Notes: a model not told the origin generated them from the letters alone. Shown: positions 44,401-57,285, counted from the first letter of the stretch. The stretch is DNA of 64,000 nucleotides from Maratus speciosus (GCA_963932465.1 OZ010793.1:367688459-367752458), one strand, 5' to 3'. Translations and numbers: made by a program.

Positions 44401-45239
44401 GTGTTAAAGCATGTAATAAAATGACCAGTGGTCAATTTATCATGTTTATTTGAGAAAGAATCAGCAAGTATAACAATGAAATTTAAATTGATTTCTTATT
44501 GTAAAGGTGATTGCTTGTCGTTATTTATTGTTTGGTTTATTTCGAAATGGTCTTTAGCATACTGACAATAGTATCAGAGCTACGAACCGTAATGGTAGTT
44601 TGATTAAAATAAGACATTTAGATTCAAATCCGGTATTTGTTCCATTAAAATTAATGCTTTTTTCAAGAATTTTGGTTCATTTTTGGCTGTTTAATTAGTA
44701 TCAGTGTTTATAATTTCTGGTTTAACTTTTGGCATACCTTAAATCAGGACTTTCCAACCTGCAGGCTTCATGCGACCTGTAGTCAATGCGGTCGGCAGAT
44801 AATTGAAAGTTTGCTGAAAATATTGAGATTTAAATTTTATCGTTTCACAATACATTCATTTAAAATATTGTTACAACATAATGCGAGAATAAATTTAGTG
44901 TTCAAATAACGTGTTCATCGCATTTCCACTGTTACATTAATCAGACAGAACGCTGTTACATTCCTGTCTTTATAAATGAACGCGCTTAGCTGACATTTAA
45001 TTTCGTGTGACATTCCATGGATTTTAATTGCGCAAAATCCTCACATCTACTACTGATTTCAACAGCATTCTTCGAGTTTCCAGTGATACTGTTAGCCAAA
45101 TATATGCTTTGTAGTTTCAAATGTAATCAGACTACAACAAATCGAGTTTTATCGAAAACAAAAATTAGGAATTCTTCCCATTAGACGTACTCTGTACAGC
45201 AAATGGATAACATTAGATGAACCTTAATAAACTGTGTCA
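44400..45239. other. non-coding stretch with dispersed repeat
   Basis: The part 44400-44585 (AATGACCAGTGGTC onwards) recurs at 46915-47090 in the same orientation. Nothing else was recognised. Confidence 0.4.
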
Positions 45240-45660
45240 GGGGGGAGAATAGAAGTCCCCCCCCCGTCACATTTTATAAGGGTTTGGAAAAGAAAAAATG
45301 CATTATTCAGCCGGAGCTGTATCCGCCGGTAAACGCGACAGAGGCCGGGCTAGAAAATAATGTATACAAGTAAGATTACAAACTATGGCATTGCTTCAGG
45401 AACGTGAGGAACGCGATAGACAATCATTACCGTGGCTAGATCCCGAACGCGACAATAGGCAGGATACAAATGAGAAAAAAGATGGTGTGCGCGCAAGAGA
45501 CCAGCTCCCATGTGACTGGAACGCTGTGGTAACGCCAGAGCAAGCTCTACTCGCGACAAGGGACGGTACAACTCGGTGCAATAAACTGAGGCAGGCAAAA
45601 CTCCGACAACTTTTCTTAGGTTGGATACATGTAGAAGGTATTGGTTAATTCGTTTGATTT
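45240..45660 (+). other. GC-balanced island with an 87-codon open frame
   Basis: Composition is near 50% G+C, unlike the flanks. It begins with a G-run and C-run able to pair (45241-45266). The frame 45385-45648 opens MALLQEREERDRQSLPW and is highly charged. I recognise no domain, and overlapping frames are open on the minus strand. GTAAGATT at 45370 could be a splice donor. It may be a host exon or an old element fragment. Confidence 0.3.
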
Positions 45661-46780
45661 TGGTGAGAAGTGTGAAGCGTGAAAGAATGTTATGAAGCTA
45701 TTCCTTTGGTGAAGTGGTTGGACGCTTTAAAAGTCAATTGTTCGTAAGTGGACAGTTATAGTGCGAGTGGCTAGGAGAGCATTCCCATATAGCACGAAAT
45801 GGTTGAGCCAACGTTGGCTAATTGTTGTCGCACGTTGACTTACAATAAGAAATGTCCGCCTTGCCGTGCCATTAGTCAATGAGCTATTTGCCAACAAATG
45901 CTTGGCGTAACCGTTAGTTGCTCACAATCCTGATAAGATACGCTCCTACTTAGTGTGGTTTCTCTGCCTACCACTTCTCAACCATACCATTCCCAACTCT
46001 ATCATTTCTCAACGGTTTTCACAGACTGTCAACAAGTTCGGAAAATTATGCAAGGGAAGATGCGGATTATAACCCAAGTAGCAAAGACCATTGACCCATC
46101 GTTTGCAGTTTGCATTCTCTTTTGGTCATCGTTCTAATCTAAAATTTTGGATTAATTTTAGATTAGACTGAAATTTGTTTATGATTTTTTGGGAAAATTT
46201 ACAAATCAGAAACTCAGTCCAAAAACCGGAAAAATTTATGACAGTACAATTACTGGAGATTCTGCGTGATGTAATAGAAACGCAGCAGCCGCCGAACAAT
46301 TTTGAATAATCTTTAGCTGAAATTAAAGAAGTCTTCTGTGATTTAAGGGGTAATCATATTAGACGGGGAAATATAGATTTTTCGATGGAATTTTTGTAGA
46401 GTCCATTGTATTAATCATATTTACTATATAAACATAAAATTTCTCCTATACTTATTTGTTTCTCATATTCGTCACATATTTGTAGATTAAAACTGTATTT
46501 TAAAAAAAAAAAAAAAAAAAAAAAACATATTGCTTTTAAAATTAAAAAACAAAAATCTTATTGCAAAGAATTGTGAAATCGCTCTAACAGTCATTGATAC
46601 AGTTTGAAATTAATACTTTGTAGCAATTAAAACAGCATTATAGTTAACTTTTGTGCTGGTCATTAGCGAGGAAGTGGGAGGTGCAGTGTACTTCCAATGC
46701 ACGACCAGCAAGGAAAGGGAGGGGTGCAACAAAATAGAAAGACCTTAGTTTTTTTTTCTTTCTTTGAAAAAATGGTTGTT
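45661..46780. other. unassigned stretch with a poly(A) run
   Basis: A run of A lies at about 46501-46525. No gene could be supported. A short frame at 45955-46137 shows no family features. Confidence 0.35.
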
Positions 46781-46789
46781 TCGAAAAAT

Positions 46790-47100
46790 ATTTCTTATCT
46801 TCTCTGATCAATTTCCAAATAATTTATTTCCTACTCAGCTTCCACTTTAGTTGAACATTTGCTATACCTCTATTAATTATTTACAATAAGTCAGTTAAAG
46901 AGGTATCTATTTTAATGACCAGTGGTCGATTTATCATGGTTTGAAAAAGAATCGACAGTATAACAATACTCAATACTCACTGCTTATCAATGTTAACCGA
47001 TTACTTATTGTAATAGTGATTGTCATTATTTATTGCTTAGTTTTATTTCAAAATATTCGTTAGCATGGTGATAAGATACTAATAGAGCTATTGTGGCTTG
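46790..47100. repeat. further copy of the 43.7-44.6 kb repeat
   Basis: It matches 44320-44585 over about 250 bp in order: the CTTCCA.TTTAGTT part, TTAATTATT, AATGACCAGTGGTC, TTTATCATG and TATTGTAA.AGTGATTG. It lies about 2.5 kb away from that copy, in direct orientation. Confidence 0.55.
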
Positions 47101-47929
47101 ACAATTATTTTGCACACCTGAATCAAACATATTCTTTCTGGACTATGCTAGGAAACGCCTAGATTTTATATATGAGGTGTCATCGGCCCAAATGTTCTGA
47201 AATGGGCGTCACAGATTTGTAAGACGATAGTAGCTCATTTAGAACGTCTGGAAGAATTTTCAAGTATCTTTTGTTCACAAAATTTAACGCTGTACGATTT
47301 TCTCAATGAAGCATTAGTTATGGTCTTTTACGTGGTTTCTTTATTATTATTTCCATTTGTTTACCAGAACAAACTATCTTTTAACTTTCTCTCCTCTCTT
47401 CTTATTTTGTTTTCAAATAATCTTTTTTATATCCAGTGCAATATTATAAACATACATTTTCGAGTTTTTTATACTAATTATTTAGACAATATTTCATAAA
47501 TAAAGCTGCACATCTTATTGTTTTTAAGGAAATTTTGTATTGTAATCACATAGTTTGTAAGAAATACCTTAATTTTCTGTTCTACAAAAATAAATTTGAT
47601 CATTAACTATTTTAACTTTTTTCATTTTAAATTTCAATAAACCTCAAACTTGAATTTCGAAGGGAAAAAAATAGAACTTTCTCTGAAGGAAAATTGAGTT
47701 TCAGAGGAAAAGAAACAAGTGAGTAAGTACGATTACAGATCGCACAGAAGGTTTCGTTTAATATTCCTTTCAAAACGCACTATCCTTTAATTAATAAATC
47801 CAAATTGTTACTTTCTAATTTTTAAATCCTTACATACATCATAGCACCAGTAATTTTAAATTTAAAATGATTATAAAAGGAAGTTATCTTTTTAATAAAA
47901 ATAAAAATATTCAAGTCAAATTATTTAAG
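47101..47929. other. AT-rich stretch without recognised features
   Basis: Nothing recognisable was seen. Confidence 0.35.
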
Positions 47930-48190
47930 TAAAATTCAAAATTCAAAATTCCTAATTTTTTTTTTTAATTCCGAAATTTTAAAAATGTAGCGGAGATTTA
48001 AATAAAATTTTAAATTTCTGAAAACAAAAAAAAATATTTAAACGAAATTTAAAGTGCTGAAATTTCTCAAAAATTTAGTAGATGTTCAAGTAAAATTTAA
48101 AATTTCGCATTTTCTCAAAACAAAATAAATTATTTAAACGAAATTTAAAATTCCGAATTTTCAAAAATTTAGCGGAAGTTTAAACATAAT
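47930..48190. repeat. tandem units of ~80 bp, very AT-rich
   Basis: About three units share AATTTAAAATTCCGAATTTT, AAAATTTAG..GA.GTT.AA and AATTATTTAAACGAAATTTAAA. They are degenerate. Confidence 0.5.
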
Positions 48191-49052
48191 ATAAATTTTT
48201 GCAACTTCTCACACCGTATAGCAAGCATGCTGCACACGCGCTGCAAAACTAGTTAGTTCCATTTACCACAGATAGAGGCATGCGTTATTCTAAACAAACT
48301 TCTATCCAAGCGAAACTCCGATATACAACCTATCCGTAGATATATAAGTCAATGGGGTGGGCAACTCAAACAAGAATTTAAGAAATTTGCTGAAACTATT
48401 ATTCGAAAACAGTGCTAACTACCACTCATAAATTACGGGGCAATAGGTTTTGTACGAACATCCTACACTGGTTCTGCAGACTGTGGTACCGTAAAGCAGA
48501 CGTGCTGTGCACGCTCTGCTAAATCTGTTAGTTCCAATTTCCTCCCCCACGCGTGTACTCTTCTCTAAAAATATACCTTTCGAATGAAGTCATCGAAAAC
48601 CAAGTTGAATGAGCCAAACCCCGTTGTAACTGGGCCCATAGAAACCGAGATAGGAAAGTCCCATTTGGCTGTAAAAAAAACTAAAATATTTAAGGCTATT
48701 GATATCAAGTTGAAGGAACCAAACTCCTTCCTCATTGGTCCCATAGATCGCGGGATACTTTGAAAGGAAAATATATGTATATATCTGAAATTATTATTCG
48801 AAAATAGTCGAATGTAGTACTCATAATTTTACTTTAATGTTATAGAGTGTCATTATTAAGAGGCTACTTCACTCACGCGAAAACACTCGTTCGCTAATGT
48901 TAATTCTATGGAAGAAATATTTTAAGATATCTAGTTTGCATTTAAATACTTTTAAACATTTTTTTTTTTCTTTTTCATTGGCTAGCTAAGATTGATCTGT
49001 GTAAAGGCCGTTTTTTCACTTTTTGATTTTGTTTACGTTTTTTTTTTTTTTT
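48191..49052. other. stretch without recognised genes
   Basis: A few longer words recur (GCTGCACACGCGCTGCAAAACTAGTTAGTTCCA at about 48228 and a variant at 48505), suggesting an old duplication. No gene is seen. Confidence 0.35.
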
Positions 49053-49202
49053 TTAATTCTCATTCGAACTCGGAAGTTTATTAATTTTGTAAATTTAAAA
49101 ACTTCGAAGTTCGAATGAGAATACTTTTACTTTCGAAACCGGTTTCGAAAGTGAAAGTATTCTCATTCGAACTCCGAAGTTTATTAATTTTGTAAATTTA
49201 AA
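49053..49202. repeat. near-perfect 80-bp palindrome with flanking direct repeat
   Basis: Bases 49101-49140 and 49141-49180 are reverse complements at 38 of 40 positions with no spacer, centred on CGAAACCGGTTTCG. The block TCTCATTCGAACTCGGAAGT and its AT-rich continuation occur at 49055 and again at 49160. One arm therefore looks like an inverted duplicate of the flank. Confidence 0.85.
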
Positions 49203-50775
49203 TGGTATTAGAAAAATTATGCTATTTGCTCTAAATATTTTTTTAATTTCGAAAAATAAATAATATAGGAATGAAAATTTGGTCAATTGAAAAAAAAATA
49301 ATAATAAAATTGACGTAGGGCTTGTTATTTGCATTTAAACCAGTCACGAATATATTCGTGTTTAAGTAACTAAATGTCCTTGACAAATAATTTTAGTTAT
49401 ATTTTATATTATAAAATCTAATGAATTATATTTTAAAATATAAAATATCCGTGATAACAGCTTTATCAAGGAATATAACACAAATATGACAGAAAAAAAA
49501 AGAAAAAGAAAAAAGGTGATAGTTATAGAGTTAAATCAGAAAATAACGTGAAATAGAGAAATACTTTATTTTAAACTGACACTAATTTAACAACGTATTT
49601 CTAGATTTAAAAAAAATAATTATTATAAAGTTTTATGAAAAAAGTTTTACTGCTTAGATATGAGGATTTTCAGTCCCTTCGAAAGTTAAATTTTAAAACT
49701 CTATGAATTCTCCAAATTTAGACGATTCAAAATTCTCGCAAAAAAGCATAAACAACATATGAGACCCAAACAATTAAAAAAACCTATACCCATATAGGGC
49801 TTTAGAGAGTTTATGGAATTTTTCGTAAATTTTACATTGTTTATTTTACTTTATAACATACGTATCTTACGTGGTGAATAAAACTAAACAATTCATGGAA
49901 TATTTTTTGCCATCTCTATCCCTTTCAGTGCGTCATAATGCATTATCTTTTATTTTAAAATACAAAAAAGAATGCAGCTATTACTCAAGCCCAGCCTACC
50001 AATTTTCCATTCTATTTAACTATATCCCGTCTGACCATCGGTGAATCGCCCATTAATCATGTCGCCTCTTAACAGGAAAATGTAAAATATTTTGACACAA
50101 TCCTTTTCACTTTTCATTATGTAACAATCATTCGCGTTTACAGAATGTCACTACGGCTCGCATCTCTGCAAGAATGACGTCACAAAACAATGTGTTTCTC
50201 ATGTCCTGATCATTTGACACGTTTCATTGTCGGTGCTTCAAAAGTAATTGTCTTAGAGGAAACTGATTATTTCTGCACGGAATTGAGTTATTAGTAACAG
50301 GTAGTAGATGGGATAAAATAAGACAGGTTTACTATCAAACGAAATTAGTTTTTGTTGGAGTAATTTCTTTTCAATGTAAACACGGATGGGCGGCTGCACA
50401 TTTGCATAATTATTTCCTTGTGTAAAATTACACATGAAGCTATCTGAGGATCTGTAAGCTTACGTTCACGATTTAAGAAAATATGCTTATTTAAATTTTT
50501 ATTAATGTTGTTATACACTTTTAAAATTTGGTGTTAGATTAAACTACATTTTGGTGTTGCAGTGGTTGCAAACATAAGATGGTAAAACATTTTGCGATAG
50601 TTTGGTACTTTTTTTACCAATAAAATAGTACTGTGAAAGCTTTGCAAATACTATCATGATATTTAAAAAAATATTAAAAATATCCGATGTTTTGATATAT
50701 ATCAGATATTTTTTATAAGATATTCGATATTTTCAAACTAGTCAATTTACTGCTGATTGTAAATATTTTCAAACT
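49203..50775. other. AT-rich stretch without recognised features
   Basis: No gene, element or RNA could be supported in these 1.6 kb. Confidence 0.35.
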
Positions 50776-51718
50776 TACAAGGAAGGTCTCCATACGGGCA
50801 TACTCAGAAAAATCTGAACAAATTATAGAATGTTCTTCTCATATGGATATATATGTTTAAAATATTTTTTTTTTGGCGGAACCCCGATACAGCGTCCGTA
50901 AAAAAATAACGAAATTTTCGTTTATTTGGCGATTTATCACCGGTCGGCGATGAAAAAAAAATACGTATGTAGTATACGTTTTTATGTAGGAAAAAACTTT
51001 TTATGTTGAATTTGTTTATATAAGTTTAATTTAAAAAACTTTAGTTTTGTCTTTTTTAATTTGTTTTAACTATAGTTTTGACATTTTTAGTTTAACTATA
51101 GTTTGTCATACATATTTATATGTATTTATAATAAAATTTAAATATCATATTTTACGATTTAAATAAAATTTAAATTGATTTAAATTATTTCAAGCTCCAA
51201 AGTAAGGCAGATAGAACACTGTCGATTTGATTTTGTTGTTATGGAAACGACTTCGTCTTCGATATGGAAATATATTATGGCAATTAAAAGTCAGCTGACT
51301 ATAACTTGAAATAGCTATTTGCAAATTTCAAATCATAGAAAATATTTTTACAGTGATAAAATTAAATAACTACAGCAACAAGCAACATATATATGTAATA
51401 TAAAAAATACATAATAACCTCTTTCATTGATTAAGTTTAAATTAATTAAAAACCGGGCATTCTAAAAAACAATTAATAAACGATTTTCAGATGCATTAAA
51501 ATCGGTTGCTTTTGGCGAGGAAAAATCCTGCTCGCCAAATCGCGTGTTACTTTCGTATTTTCGCGCCAAATATTCGAAAGTATTTTATTTTTTTACAGAC
51601 TTTCTACTGAAATTCCGCCGTTGAATTTGACTGATCCCTTATTACATACATGAATAGTTTCACTAGTATTTTTTTTTCAACATATTCTGAGTATGCCCTG
51701 TAAGGAGACCTTCTTTGT
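50776..51718. mobile_element. non-autonomous TIR element
   Basis: ACAAGGAAGGTCTCC at 50776 and its inverse GGAGACCTTCTTTGT near 51718 continue inwards with GGGCATACTCAGAA, giving about 38 bp of inverted repeat. The inner TTTGGCG region is also loosely inverted. TA or TTA flanks are possible. There is no coding frame. Confidence 0.6.
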
Positions 51719-52639
51719 TAGCATAAATTAGAAATTTAAAGATATATTGCATGTAACATGAAAACTTAATAAAACACAATTCTAAATGTGTTTTTCTTTC
51801 TTTTAAAGGGCTTTCGTAATTATATAAATGCGTAACACCAATAGTCGTCGTCTGATCTGTCCGTCTGTCTGTCCGCATATAACAGCGCAAAAACTGCCCA
51901 ACCCGATGGTTTGAAATTTAATGTATATATAATCGTTGCAAAATTTTGTCAAGTCATTTCAAATTTAATAAAAATCGAATCAAAACCTAAAAAGATATTA
52001 ATAAAAGTTTTCTTCATTCTATTCAATCCTACCATACATAATTTATTTAATGGTATCCCATGATAGGTAATGATTCTAGGTTGCCATGGTGATTACGTCC
52101 TATTTAAGATAGAGTCCTATTATTTTCGTATTGCTGAATTTAATATATGTAATCGTAATAAATTTTGTATTCGTGCATTTTTGCATAAGAGTGCAACAGC
52201 TATTGCACCAAGATGTGAATATTTATAAAACTACTTATAATACGAACGCACCTCATTTGCCACGTTTGACGTACAATTTCCGACTTGTCATGACCAATTT
52301 TCTGTAATTTTTTTTCCTGCGTAAAATTTCAACAGAGAGAATGTATTTTCCAAAATTGTATCTATTTTTCTGTTTTTTCTCATGGTTATGCTTTCCAATT
52401 TAAACAAAAATATAACTTCGCAATTATGTCTGGAATAAATCAGTCTTCATCCTCAATTAACTTAATTGCACATTTTTTTTTTTCAAAAGCTTCTGGTAAA
52501 GATGCTGTAGAATTAATTTGTGCTGTTGTATAACGAAATGTGTAGAATGAAGTTCGCCTAAAAAAGCAGTTGTAAGGAATACCGCTGACTTTGCAAAAAT
52601 AGTCATGGAAAAAATAAGTAAGCATACTCCGTATCATAT
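51719..52639. other. stretch with a GTCTGTCTGTCC motif, no gene
   Basis: A (GTCT)n-like motif lies at 51855-51880, as in other repeats here. No open frame of interest was seen. Confidence 0.35.
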
Positions 52640-53060
52640 GGGGAAATAAGACGGCAACTGCACGTTTTTTTTACTTTGAGAGAAACTACCAACACCGAAG
52701 AGAACTCTACAAGTGCATTTTGTTAAAGCCATAAAGGACGACACTATCTACTACAAACCATGCACATAACATGATTAGAACAAAGAGTTTATGTTTCATT
52801 AAATAAATAAGGATATAGGAGAAGCTTCAAATGATATTATTGATAATGAAGACACTAATTTATTCTGTTCAATAGCACAAACTGGGATATTGCTATGCGG
52901 TTACGATGTGTAAAATATGATAATTTAAAGTTTCATGGTATTATGACTGAATTAGTAGATGGTGATTATCAAATAAAGTACTTAGAGCCATGAAGCTCAG
53001 AAGTAATTCCCAAATTGCAATCTGATAACCACATTATTTGACACAAAAATCAAACTGGGG
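52640..53060 (+). pseudogene. possible decayed coding remnant
   Basis: Short frames around 52905-53040 read as plausible protein (FHGIMTELVDGDYQIKYLEP, then a stop, then SSEVIPKLQSDNHIIW). An acidic-aromatic pattern of this kind occurs at the C-termini of some repeat-encoded proteins. The family is not identified and chance cannot be excluded. Confidence 0.25.
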
Positions 53061-53539
53061 TTGACTTTAATGCTCTCAGATTTATAAACTCTTGTGAACT
53101 TTACACACTCCAATTTTATATATATTTTAAATTCTTTTATGTTATTTTTAACTTTAACCAGCATAAAACGTTGCTCTATATGAGAAATAAGTTTGTCAAA
53201 ACAAAATTTAATGGGTTGTTTTAGAATTTAAAATGAATGTTTGCTAAAGATTCTTTATGGACAAAATGTCACAAGAGTAACACTTAGCATTTTGCGAAAT
53301 CAAATGTAACTAATTCATGTGTTATCAGGGTGAGTACAATGAATAATTCCTTTTAAAAAGATATCATTACTCTTCTATATTCTGTAAATTTTATTTCTAT
53401 ATTCTTATATAATTCACAGAATTTCTACGTCAAACACAATTTTTGCATAATTGGAATTTTTTTTTTTTTTTGGTGGTCACAAGAGTAACAAAACTTTAAT
53501 TTATTATCTAGACAAATAAAATGATATCCTTCTATATAT
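53061..53539. other. stretch without recognised genes
   Basis: TCACAAGAGTAACA occurs at 53268, 53477 and again at 55144, so it is part of a repeat cut by the 53.5-55.0 kb element. No gene is seen. Confidence 0.35.
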
Positions 53540-55017
53540 ATAAAAAAGTTTTGATTTGGAAATGCACCAATGAACATCTCCGTAGATATTCCGGGTAGAT
53601 CGGCATCCAATTTGAATGCTTAAGCGTGGCCTTTCATCGTAAATATTAAAAAAACTGTTGCATACAAAAACATGAAAATCGGTGGTATTATAGAGAAATG
53701 TTTGATAAACACGCTGATGCAGACAGTTTTCAAATGGAAAAATTATTTTAAGAGATATTTAATGCTAAAGTTGGACAAAATCGTTCCACTAAAAAAGTTT
53801 TATTGGAGCAAAAACTATACATGAGAATTTAATCATTTTCAGATCATTTTATACGTTATAAGTTCCCGGTGTGCAGATTGTATTTATTTTTCTTATTTGA
53901 CTCATTTTTGAGGTTTCAATTTTAAATTCAAATTTTCAGCATTTCGAGAGATATTTTTTACAAATTTTAGAAAATGTTATTAATTTAAACTGTTGCCGGT
54001 TGTATAAACAGCGCAAACAATAATGTTTACTTCAAATTAAAAATTTATTTACACGTGACTATTACAAACAGAAAAAAAGCTTTAAAATTAGAATTAAATG
54101 ATTACATGTTAAAAGCAGGAAAATTACGTCATAAGAACAATAGGCACAAATGTCATATACGTCATATACATATTGGCGCAATTTTTTTCCGACGCCAATT
54201 TGGCGAAAACATCAATAGCATAAACAACAACATCCGGGTTACCATATCAAGTAAAATAACGACACTTCAGCACCAGTTAAGTACCCGTTGCGTATATAAA
54301 ATTGGCGTCAGAAAAAAATTGCGCCAATGACATCTGTGTCGAACCATATTTACACAAAATCTTAAAATAAGAGAAACAAAATCTTAAAATTAAAAAAAAA
54401 TCATTATTATGCGTTAAAACTTGTAATTTGAGGAAATTACCTCATATTTAAAATGGCAAAAAATATAGCAAAACAATTTAAATTGAAAAATATATTTGCG
54501 CGAGATATTTTGAGATAATCTTTTCAACTAGTATCGTGAATTCGAAAACAGCGCAAATAATATTTCCTTCTAACAACAAAAGTATTTTCACGTGAATATT
54601 AATAAGAGAAATAAAACTTTGGTGTAAATTACGTCAGATTTGAAACGATACATTTAAAATGAATTATTTAAAAGAACTATCTTATAGCGCTGTTAAAAAA
54701 TACCGAGAAACAATGACACTGTTTACTTAATTCATTTTACATTAGCTTATTTTTAAACGTTTAACTAATTTTTTAAATGAAATACAAAAACAGCCATTGT
54801 ATCTCTTAACAGCAGCAGAGTTGGCCTTAAAAATCCCCAATCCAAGGAAAAACGAATGGAAACCCATTTACAGAGAGATCGCTACTGTTTTTTTTTGTTT
54901 TCTTTTTTAATTTTAATTCAATATTTTAAAAGCCGATCAAATTAGCGTGATTTTTGAATTTTGGTGTGCCTGAACAGGGGTTGGCGAGCGTAGCTCGTAG
55001 GGGGCAGAGCCCCCTAG
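53540..55017 (+). mobile_element. possible Helitron-like element with terminal hairpins
   Basis: The 3' end has two perfect hairpins: CGAGC GTA GCTCG at 54985-54997 and GGGGGC AGA GCCCCC at 55000-55014. CTAG follows at once (55014-55017), then T. The 5' end near 53540 (TCTATATATATAAAAAAG) is inferred from its AT-rich Helitron-like look and from the repeat on both sides. The interior holds MITE copy C and no Rep/helicase frame. Confidence 0.5.
54143..54340. mobile_element. MITE copy C (inverted relative to A and B)
   Basis: The ends GGCACAAATGTCATAT and GACATCTGTGTC are flanked by GAACAATA and GAACCATA, seven of eight bases alike. The interior carries the reverse complement of the family core (CATCCGGGTTACCATATC). 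Confidence 0.78.
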
Positions 55018-55499
55018 TTTGTTATAAATTTCATATGGTTTATGTGAGTAGAGCACGAGTATTTTTAAATGTTTACATCAAATTTATCCTAAATATGCTT
55101 TGCAATAAAAGAATTGAAAATATTTATGAAAATTTTCTCTGATGGTCACAAGAGTAACAATGGACGTTCCCATAATTCTTAAACTACTTGACTGAATGAC
55201 TTACTTTTTAGTATCCTAAGGTAAAATTTACCGAAGGATCCAAATATGGTGCCAAAATTAGTTATTAGTGTTGAGAATTTTAATGTTGATCTCCCCCGGG
55301 CCCCCTTTGCCTCAAATGTCTTAATCAAATGAGGAGCTCTCAAATTGATTTAACACAGTGTTGAAGTGTTTTACAGTTTTCCAAAATTCCAACAAGTTCC
55401 AGAGATAGAAAGGGGAGGTGGATATTCTTTGGTGGGTCCTATATATAGTTAGTAGGAAGCGCATTTGTTTGTATTATGCAAAAACCAGCTTATCTTATA
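55018..55499. other. stretch without recognised genes
   Basis: A short C/G-rich patch (CTCCCCCGGGCCCCC near 55290) stands out, but nothing can be assigned. Confidence 0.35.
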
Positions 55500-56284
55500 G
55501 TCCGGCACCCGGTGACATCGAAAGCCCCGTCATCGCGGAATTGAAAACCTTTTATGTAAATCGATTGTAAAAAGTCATATGAACAAAATGAGCTAGGTAT
55601 GACTAGATTTGACAAGCCGAAAATATGTTTAATTAAATTAATTATTATTAAAAAGCTATAATTTTTTACCGTCATCGCAGATATTCATCACTCTTAGAAC
55701 ATTTTATAGAAAATTTTGTGCTCTTTCAGAAAAACTTGGTACGACAAACTTTATTCTGCCGGACAAGTCTGTCATACCTATTTTAAGGATGCGACCGATA
55801 ATAAAATTTCACATTTGTTTTTTGACTGTAAATAAAATTCCGTTAAAATACGGAAATTGTTCTGGCAATCGAGACGCCAATACTATTTCCGTATTTTAAC
55901 GGAAAATTTCCCCCGTAAATTAAAAAAAAACGGAAATTTTCCTGGATTATACCGGAAAAAATTCCCGTTAAAATACAAAAATAGTAGCGGCATCTCGATT
56001 GCCAGTACAGTTTCCGTATTTTAGCGAAATTTTGTTTATAGTGTTGCTTTGAATTTTTACCGGTGGTATCTTTATTTCGCATTTGGACGCTGGGCAAGTG
56101 TCGACTTTCTGCGAAAATGGTAAATCATTACAGCTTTTTAATAATAATTAATTTAATTAAACATATTTTCGGCTGGCCAAATCTAGTCATACCTGGCTCA
56201 TTTTCTTCATATGACATAATCGATTTGCATAGAAGTTTTTCAATTCTGCGATGACGGTGCTTTCGATGTCATCGGTTCCCGGAC
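55500..56284. mobile_element. fold-back element with nested palindromes, TA-flanked
   Basis: The left end, GTCCGGCACCCGGTGACATCG, and the right end in inverse, GTCCGGGAACCGATGACATCG, start arms that match for about 185 bp. TA flanks lie at 55498-55499 and 56285-56286. The core 55840-56030 holds further inverted and direct copies of TTTCCGTATTTTAACGG and of GGCAATCGAGACGCC. There is no transposase. Confidence 0.8.
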
Positions 56285-56734
56285 TAATCAATTTAAAAGA
56301 ATATGTAATGCAGTTATACATCAGGCGCATATAAGTAATCTTATTAGAGTTCCGCTATAAAACCATCTAATGTGGATTATTTTTTAAATCAAATGTACGA
56401 ATAATTCAAATTAGCTTAACCTCTAGTGCACGCAGCGGGGAATCCTTAGACTCGCTGACAGATCAAATGGATCAAAAATAAGGAAAGGTACAGGAAAGGA
56501 ATGTCCGAAGCGATATCGATAAGATAAGGTCATTGAAGCATACGGGAGGTTATTAGATGATATACTGTTCAGATTTTATCATCAAAAAGTTTCCTCTTTA
56601 TTTATAAATGCTCATTGTGTTGTTTCACTGCTGTACATATATCCAATTGAAGGGTATTAGATATGATTACATTGATTGCTATTTCCTTTGAGTAGTTGAC
56701 GGCGGCAGAAGCAGTGGACAATAACTGATATTTT
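56285..56734. other. stretch without recognised features
   Basis: Nothing recognisable was seen. Confidence 0.35.
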
Positions 56735-57285
56735 GGTAGAGATTATGTCAATAAGTATTGACTTATAGAAATAAATCAGAATATGATGACGATGAGTAAA
56801 GAATGGAAATATAATAATAATACTCATAATTCAAAAAATGATTTAAAAATTATGACCGACATAGGTTTATAGGGTGAGAATTGTTTTAGTTTTCATTAAT
56901 GATATGATTACTCGACTAGTTTTTATTTACATTTAAAAATAAATGTAATAAAAGATAAAATATTTCTTTTTTTATAAATAATATTCTGTAATCTATGATT
57001 AACACTTAGATAAAGATTATGTCAATAAATATTGACTTATGGAAATGAATCAAAATACGATGACACTAAGTAGAGAATGGAAATATGATAATGCACATAA
57101 TTCAAAAAATGATCTAAAAATTACGGCCGATATGCGTTTATAGGGCGAGAATTGTTTTAGTTGTTATTAATGATGTGATTACTTTCCTAGTTTCTACTTA
57201 TCTTTAAAAATGACTGTAATAAAAGATATAAGAAATTTATAAATATTCTGTAGTCTATGATTAAAACTTAGATAAAACTCTCATT
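56735..57285. repeat. two-unit tandem duplication, ~278 bp
   Basis: Both units contain GATTATGTCAATAA.TATTGACTTAT, AGAATGGAAATAT, AATTCAAAAAATGAT and GAGAATTGTTTTAGTT in order. They end with a TCTATGATTAA.ACTTAGATAAA block. The units differ by many substitutions. Confidence 0.8.
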
